Positions 42,101 to 48,100 of a DNA stretch of 64,000 nucleotides are shown here, one piece after another (within the stretch, counting starts at the first letter, position 1; each line of letters begins with the position of its first letter). Where the stretch lies: assembly GCA_950022655.1 (NCBI GenBank), contig OX465582.1, positions 88,475,801 to 88,539,800 of the forward strand. The letters run 5' to 3'. Below the pieces are notes generated by a model. The model saw only the letters and a list, made by a program, of their open reading frames with translations, did not search any database and was not told where the DNA came from. A program made the position numbers and the translations under genes. This DNA comes from Alentia gelatinosa. Lineage: Eukaryota > Annelida > Polychaeta > Phyllodocida > Polynoidae.

Positions 42101-45100
42101 TCAGAGTTCAGGGGTCAGAGTTCAGGGAAATACCTGATATCAGGGATCTTTAAAAAAACACAGAAATATTATCCTCACTATTTAAAAGCCTCAATGCAAC
42201 CTGCATATGTCAACCTCATATTGTTTCAGGAACCCCGATTTCCGTATAAATGTATGCATTATCAATTCTACGATTTTTACGGTTTTCCAATACTGCCAAT
42301 AGATGATGCATGAATGAAAATCCCTGAAATCCCTGGAACTATTGTAATGAAAATCTAGGATAGATGGCCATTGTATGGGTCTGAGGGTCTGTGGGGAGGT
42401 CCAAACCATGGTTTTATTGGCGTAAATATGGCTAAGTTAATATTATCTTTGTACGATGCAAGGAAAAATAATTACATAGACTAAATGTGAAAGAAGTTGA
42501 TTTCCAGACCCTCAACCCCATGTCATGGCCATCAAGGACATATTATCCAAGTTTTTCAGGTTTCCCTGAGGCAGAAATCTGTTTCTACCTTTTTTCCTGG
42601 TCCCAACTGACATCCCTATTTCCTCATATCAGCCACTTGTAAATATCAGTTCATGAAACACTGCACGAACACCATCATTTTACTTATGAATATGCCCAGT
42701 GTATATAAATAAGTATTTTGCGTATACAAGGTAAACCTATTCCACGTGTGTATACGCCTCATCTACCGGCGTATATAAGCGTGGCGAGAGGTGGCGGGGG
42801 TGGGGGGGGGGGGCGCGGCGGGGGGAGGGTTTCCCATTGAGGACACCTATACTTCTACCAACACAAACGGGCGGGAGGCAGCGAGGGGAGAGGATATTTC
42901 CTCTCATATACGCAGGGTGTGAAATACAGCCAAGACGCGTCCGTATATAAACACTCGGCGTACATATATGAAAACAAGTCAGTCAATACATGTATGCACT
43001 TCCACGATGGCGTATATAGGAATAAACTGGTGGTTTTCGTGCAGTGAAAGCATGTGTATTGATACCTCCCCCCCCCCCCCCCCCCCGTACATTGCAGGGT
43101 AACATGCTGGCCTGTCTGACTGGACACTCAGACCGCGTCGTGGCCGTGGCCTGCGCGCGCAACGGCACCATTCTGACGGCGTCACGTGACCACACGGTGA
43201 AGATGTGGCGTCCGACGCTGACGGAGACGCAGCAGACGACATCACACGACGCGGAAGTGACGTCAGTGCTGCACGTGCCTGACACGGACTACTTCCTGAC
43301 GTCATGTCGGGACGGGACGGTCAAGCTGTGGGAGACCGTGGACGACCGCCTGCCCGTCGTCCGGTCTACAGTACAGGTACGACACTCTGACATCTATGTG
43401 GCCATAGTGCCACCTCAGTGGAATACTCGTGTAGAACTGCATCAAGAATCGTATAAATACACAATACGCCACGAGTTTGGATGTGCCATAATCGTCATCG
43501 AGGCGAAGCTGAGTGACGGATGACGATTATGGCACATCCAAATGGCCTGACACTTTTGGTGTAATAATATAATACAATATTATATAATGATGAAAATAAT
43601 AGCTTAGGCAAACTGCCGACGTATCACTATTAATATCAGTCAGGGCTTTTTTATCAGTTTACATTATGTTTCATATAGTCCATCCAATCCAATAATTCTT
43701 TATACTAAATTTTTTTTTTTTCATCGGCTTGCTCTACACTCCAGAGAGGGGTTTTAGCCTCGTCTCACGATTATCTTTAGATTATGACAGCAGATAACAG
43801 TGGTTGCTCCCCGAGTACAGCGACGCTATATTACAAATTCCTATTGGATGATGGTGGAACTAGCAATCACTCCATGCCCAATAGGATCATATGGCCATGA
43901 ATTTTGATGTGTGACTTATTCTATGTCCCGCAGGCGCACGAGAAGTCGGTGAACTGTCTATGTTTCACTGAGAGGAGGAACGACATGTCTTACTTCTTGA
44001 CTGGTTCCGATGACGGCTTCATAAAGTCGTGGATGATCGCCAAGATGAAGGGCGGAGTCACCATCAAGTAGGTCCATCTGCCACCCTCACATATCATAAA
44101 AAATGTTGATTCATCAATGGATGCCAATTTTCAATGTTTTCATTGAAATTGACTTTTTCATTTTCAGAATAAAAAAAGTAATTCCTTATGTAATATTGAC
44201 TTACCAACTGCTAAATTACCCAATTTAGCCACAGCCCATGATCCCCCACTGAACCTCCCCACTGACCCATGTAAAAACTAGAGCTTTCCCCTGATTCCCC
44301 ACTGTAATGTGTATATGTAATGTGTAAACCTGGTGTTGCAATGATAAATATTTCAATGTTTTTTTAATAACCTCAACTGGCATCCCAGGGATGACAGTTT
44401 TCCACTTTTCCACGGAAATCCACTTTTTATTTCAAGTTTAACCCTTTAAGGACGGCCGTCTATGGCAGACCTACACACATGGGGACGGCTACTAGTTGCT
44501 ATGTACAGTTCTAGGCGACGGGGGCATTGTCCTCTGAATTCAAAATTCGAAGGTTTATCACGTGATATAATCTATTATCCTTAATATTTTTATTTCTATT
44601 ATTTAGAATTCGAAAATATGAGGGTACACCTCCATTCTGTAAAGATTTCAAGATTATTGTTAAAATATTTCATTTTCAAAAACAATTGAATAAATATCCA
44701 GCAAATGATGCCTTAAGGCATCATCCGCCCCCAGCCGGGTGATGCCTTAAGGCATCATCAGCCCTTAAGGGGTTAAGAAATTTATTTGTCTTGTGAAAAA
44801 CAAAGAAAATGTAAGTTCAGCCTCATTTAAGACAATGACACAGTGGTTTAAACCTCCCCACAGACCCTCAGCCCATTCTATGGCCAACACTGATATGTTT
44901 TCTATGATTCTCAGTTTTTCTGACGCAGTAAATTCTACATGTATTTTTCAAGTTTTCACAGTCTCTCCGAGGCAGATAAATCCATATGAAATGTATTTCC
45001 AGTGCCTGGCATTACATATGTAACACTGCTGAGGTTTAATGTCTATGTGATATTTCTCAGGTCTGGTCGCGTGCTCAACACCAAGGATGACGTCAACCCG

Positions 45101-48100
45101 CCTGTGACGTCACTGGCGGTGCGTGACACGTCATCACGGGGAGGTGGCGCTGTGTTGGCGACCACGTGGACGGGGGCCTCTCTGTATAACATGCGGGGCT
45201 CGGTGGTCCAGAACCGCCAACACCTGGCGTAAGTCGACTCACCCTACTATAAAACTACTAAGCAAGAACCCATCAACTGACTAGTTAAAACAGATCATTT
45301 AAACGGTTTGGAACACCGGATAAACACCCCATACTTTTATTTATGCTTGACTCTTTTCTTATATACATATATACGTATATGTATCGTGTATTGTATGGTA
45401 TTGTATCATATTCGTTAGACTTTCATCATTATCCATACAACATGTCTCGAAATACACCTCAAATTCTAATAATTAACGACAGGAAAATGAATCGGGAAAA
45501 CATACAGGGAATTTTATCTGATATTTGTTACGATTTCTTGCATTGGCAAATGCTTACCCCAACGCCGTAAGGTGGAATGGATGTATTTACAAGGTCACAA
45601 TTATCAGATTAAATTAAATGGTAGGCTACTTTTCCTCTTATTATACACCTTTAAATGTTGGTAATTAATTAATTAATTACCAAAAATGACAACTCGATGA
45701 GTATGGCGGGCACTCAAACCTGGGCCGTACAATAGAGGAAACCCATGACAATTTACGGCCAGTGCTCATATCCCATCGAGTCTGAATAACATAGTAATTC
45801 ACAAGGTGAAGCCGCGTGAAATTATGTAGGGATCAAGGGAGAAGGGATCAAGCTCTGACCATAAACTTAAATAGGTTTATGAATTTATCTCACACCTCAC
45901 ATTGAGTAATTGGCTAACATTTGTTACATAATTCCCCATCAAGCATTGGGTAGGAGTTCCCAATGTTGAGTCTATGGGGGAAAATATTGCGGGGGGTAAG
46001 ATGATTACATAGAACTTCATCGAGAATCATATAAATACTGTGAATTTTACAATTCGAGTGCAGTTCTGGATTTATCTCACCCCTTTCAATGACATTAAAT
46101 AGCATCACAATATCAGAATAATTCAAACTACTTCGTAAATCCACTTAGGATTAGATAATTTGCCATGTTGACATCTTGTCTGCTCTCTGAAATCATGGCC
46201 GCTGATTGGCCAGTTCCATTACGTAGCATTGTCACTTTACCAGGGTGATCGTTGTGTATAATTTTATAATGTTATTCCTATGGCTAAACTTGTACCAGGG
46301 GTGAGATAAATATAAATACATATAATTTCAGATTGCCAGACATGATGTTCGCTTCCCATCTGACCCAAGGACGCCACCTGGCGGTCGGTGCAGATGGCTG
46401 CATTCACGTGACCAAAATAGAGTCGGTAAGTCACAGCTCTCAATTTACCAAAATAGAGTCGGTAAGTTATAGCTCTCAATTTACCAAAATAGAGGCGGTA
46501 AGTCATAGCTCTCAATTTACCAAAATAGAGGCGGTAAGTCATAGCTCTCAATTTACCAAAATAGAGTCGGTAGGTCACAGCTCTCAATTTACCAAAATAG
46601 AGGCGGTAAGTCATAGCTCTCAATTTACCAAAATAGAGGCGGTAAGTCATAGCTCTCAATTTACCAAAATAGAGGCGGTAAGTCACAGCTCTCAATTTAC
46701 CAAAATAGAGGCGGTAAGTCATAGCTCTCAATCTACTAAAATAGCGTCGGTAAGTCAAAGCTCTCAATTCACCAAAATAGAGTCGGTAAGTTATATCTCT
46801 CAATTCACCAAAATAGAGGCGGTAAGTCATAGCTCTCAATCTACTAAAATAGCGTCGGTAAGTCACGGCTCTCAATTCATCAAAATAGCGTCGGTAAGTC
46901 ACGGCTCTCAATTCATCAAAATAGAGTCGGTAAGTCACGGCTCTCAATTCATCAAAATAGAGTCGGTAAGTCACGGCTCTCAATTCATCTCACCTGCTCA
47001 CATGTGATATGAGCTGTAAAACCTTGTTGTAATTGAGCTAAGTTCGGCAAAAGGTGATCAGTTACGAGAAATATCTCTCAGTAGACAACCGTAAGCACAG
47101 AGCTGCAGAGATGTCAGTTTTCCATTTCACCGTGGAAATCCACTTTTTTAAATTCAGTATACATGTGATTGCTTTTCCTTGCGTCAAACAAAGATGATAT
47201 TGATTTAGCCTCATTTACTCAAATAAAACAATGTTTTGAATATCCTGACAGACCCTCAGCCCCAGTTGTATTAATAAAGTAGTTATGTTGGGAACATTCA
47301 AAATGGGTCGACTTCATTAGGGTTCGAGTTCTTCTAACGGGTACTAACCAATCTATATCTCAGTTTATATTCTTTTCTGAACAGTTCTCTTTGCCCAAGA
47401 ATACAATCAATGCAATCCCAGATATGGAGAACAATAAAAACAGCAATTAGATCCTATGAAGAGACGTCACGAGTTCGAGTCTGAGTTTATTTATGTCACA
47501 TATTTTGTTGGCTCCGTAATTTCATGAGTTGGAGACTAGTGACATTACGGATTCAACAAAATGATTGACATAAATAATCTCAAACTCAAACGAGTGGCGT
47601 CTAGATTTTATCCTACATCGTTTCCACATTTTTTCAACATTAGAAAGTAGTGACATAAACAAATCCCATGTTTAGCCTATGGCGTGTTTTATTAGGGGTA
47701 GGATAATGAATGTTCTTCAATGTCACATTAAAGTATATCGACCAATTCGTTTACAGTTCACTGATGGCAGCACGGCACTGCCCATCGCTGGAGCACCGGA
47801 AACTGACGTCAGCAACTGGGTGACGTCAGTGACGTCAGCACGCGGGTCGGTGTGGATGGGCGACTCGAGTGGGCAGCTTACGAGCCTCGGATTGACGAAC
47901 GAGGAATTGAAGCAGTTCAAGGTGAGTTCATACTCTCTCCGTTTCGCTATGTTTATGAAAGAATTATATTTTTCACTACATTCCCTATGCAACTCAGTTA
48001 AATATAAATTGGTATGACTTACCAATTGGGTGAGGGCAAATGATATTTTATATTTCACCCATTAGGTATTAGAATCAGTCACAGGAACTAGTTTGAATTG

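Noticed and set aside
46264..46983. 239-codon open frame on the - strand with [10 protein letters not shown] repeats
   Set aside because: It is the antisense of the 36-bp minisatellite; a repeat period that is a multiple of 3 leaves frames open. No gene context.
46411..46990. CRISPR-like repeat array
   Set aside because: Contiguous 36-bp units without unique spacers, in a eukaryotic intron.
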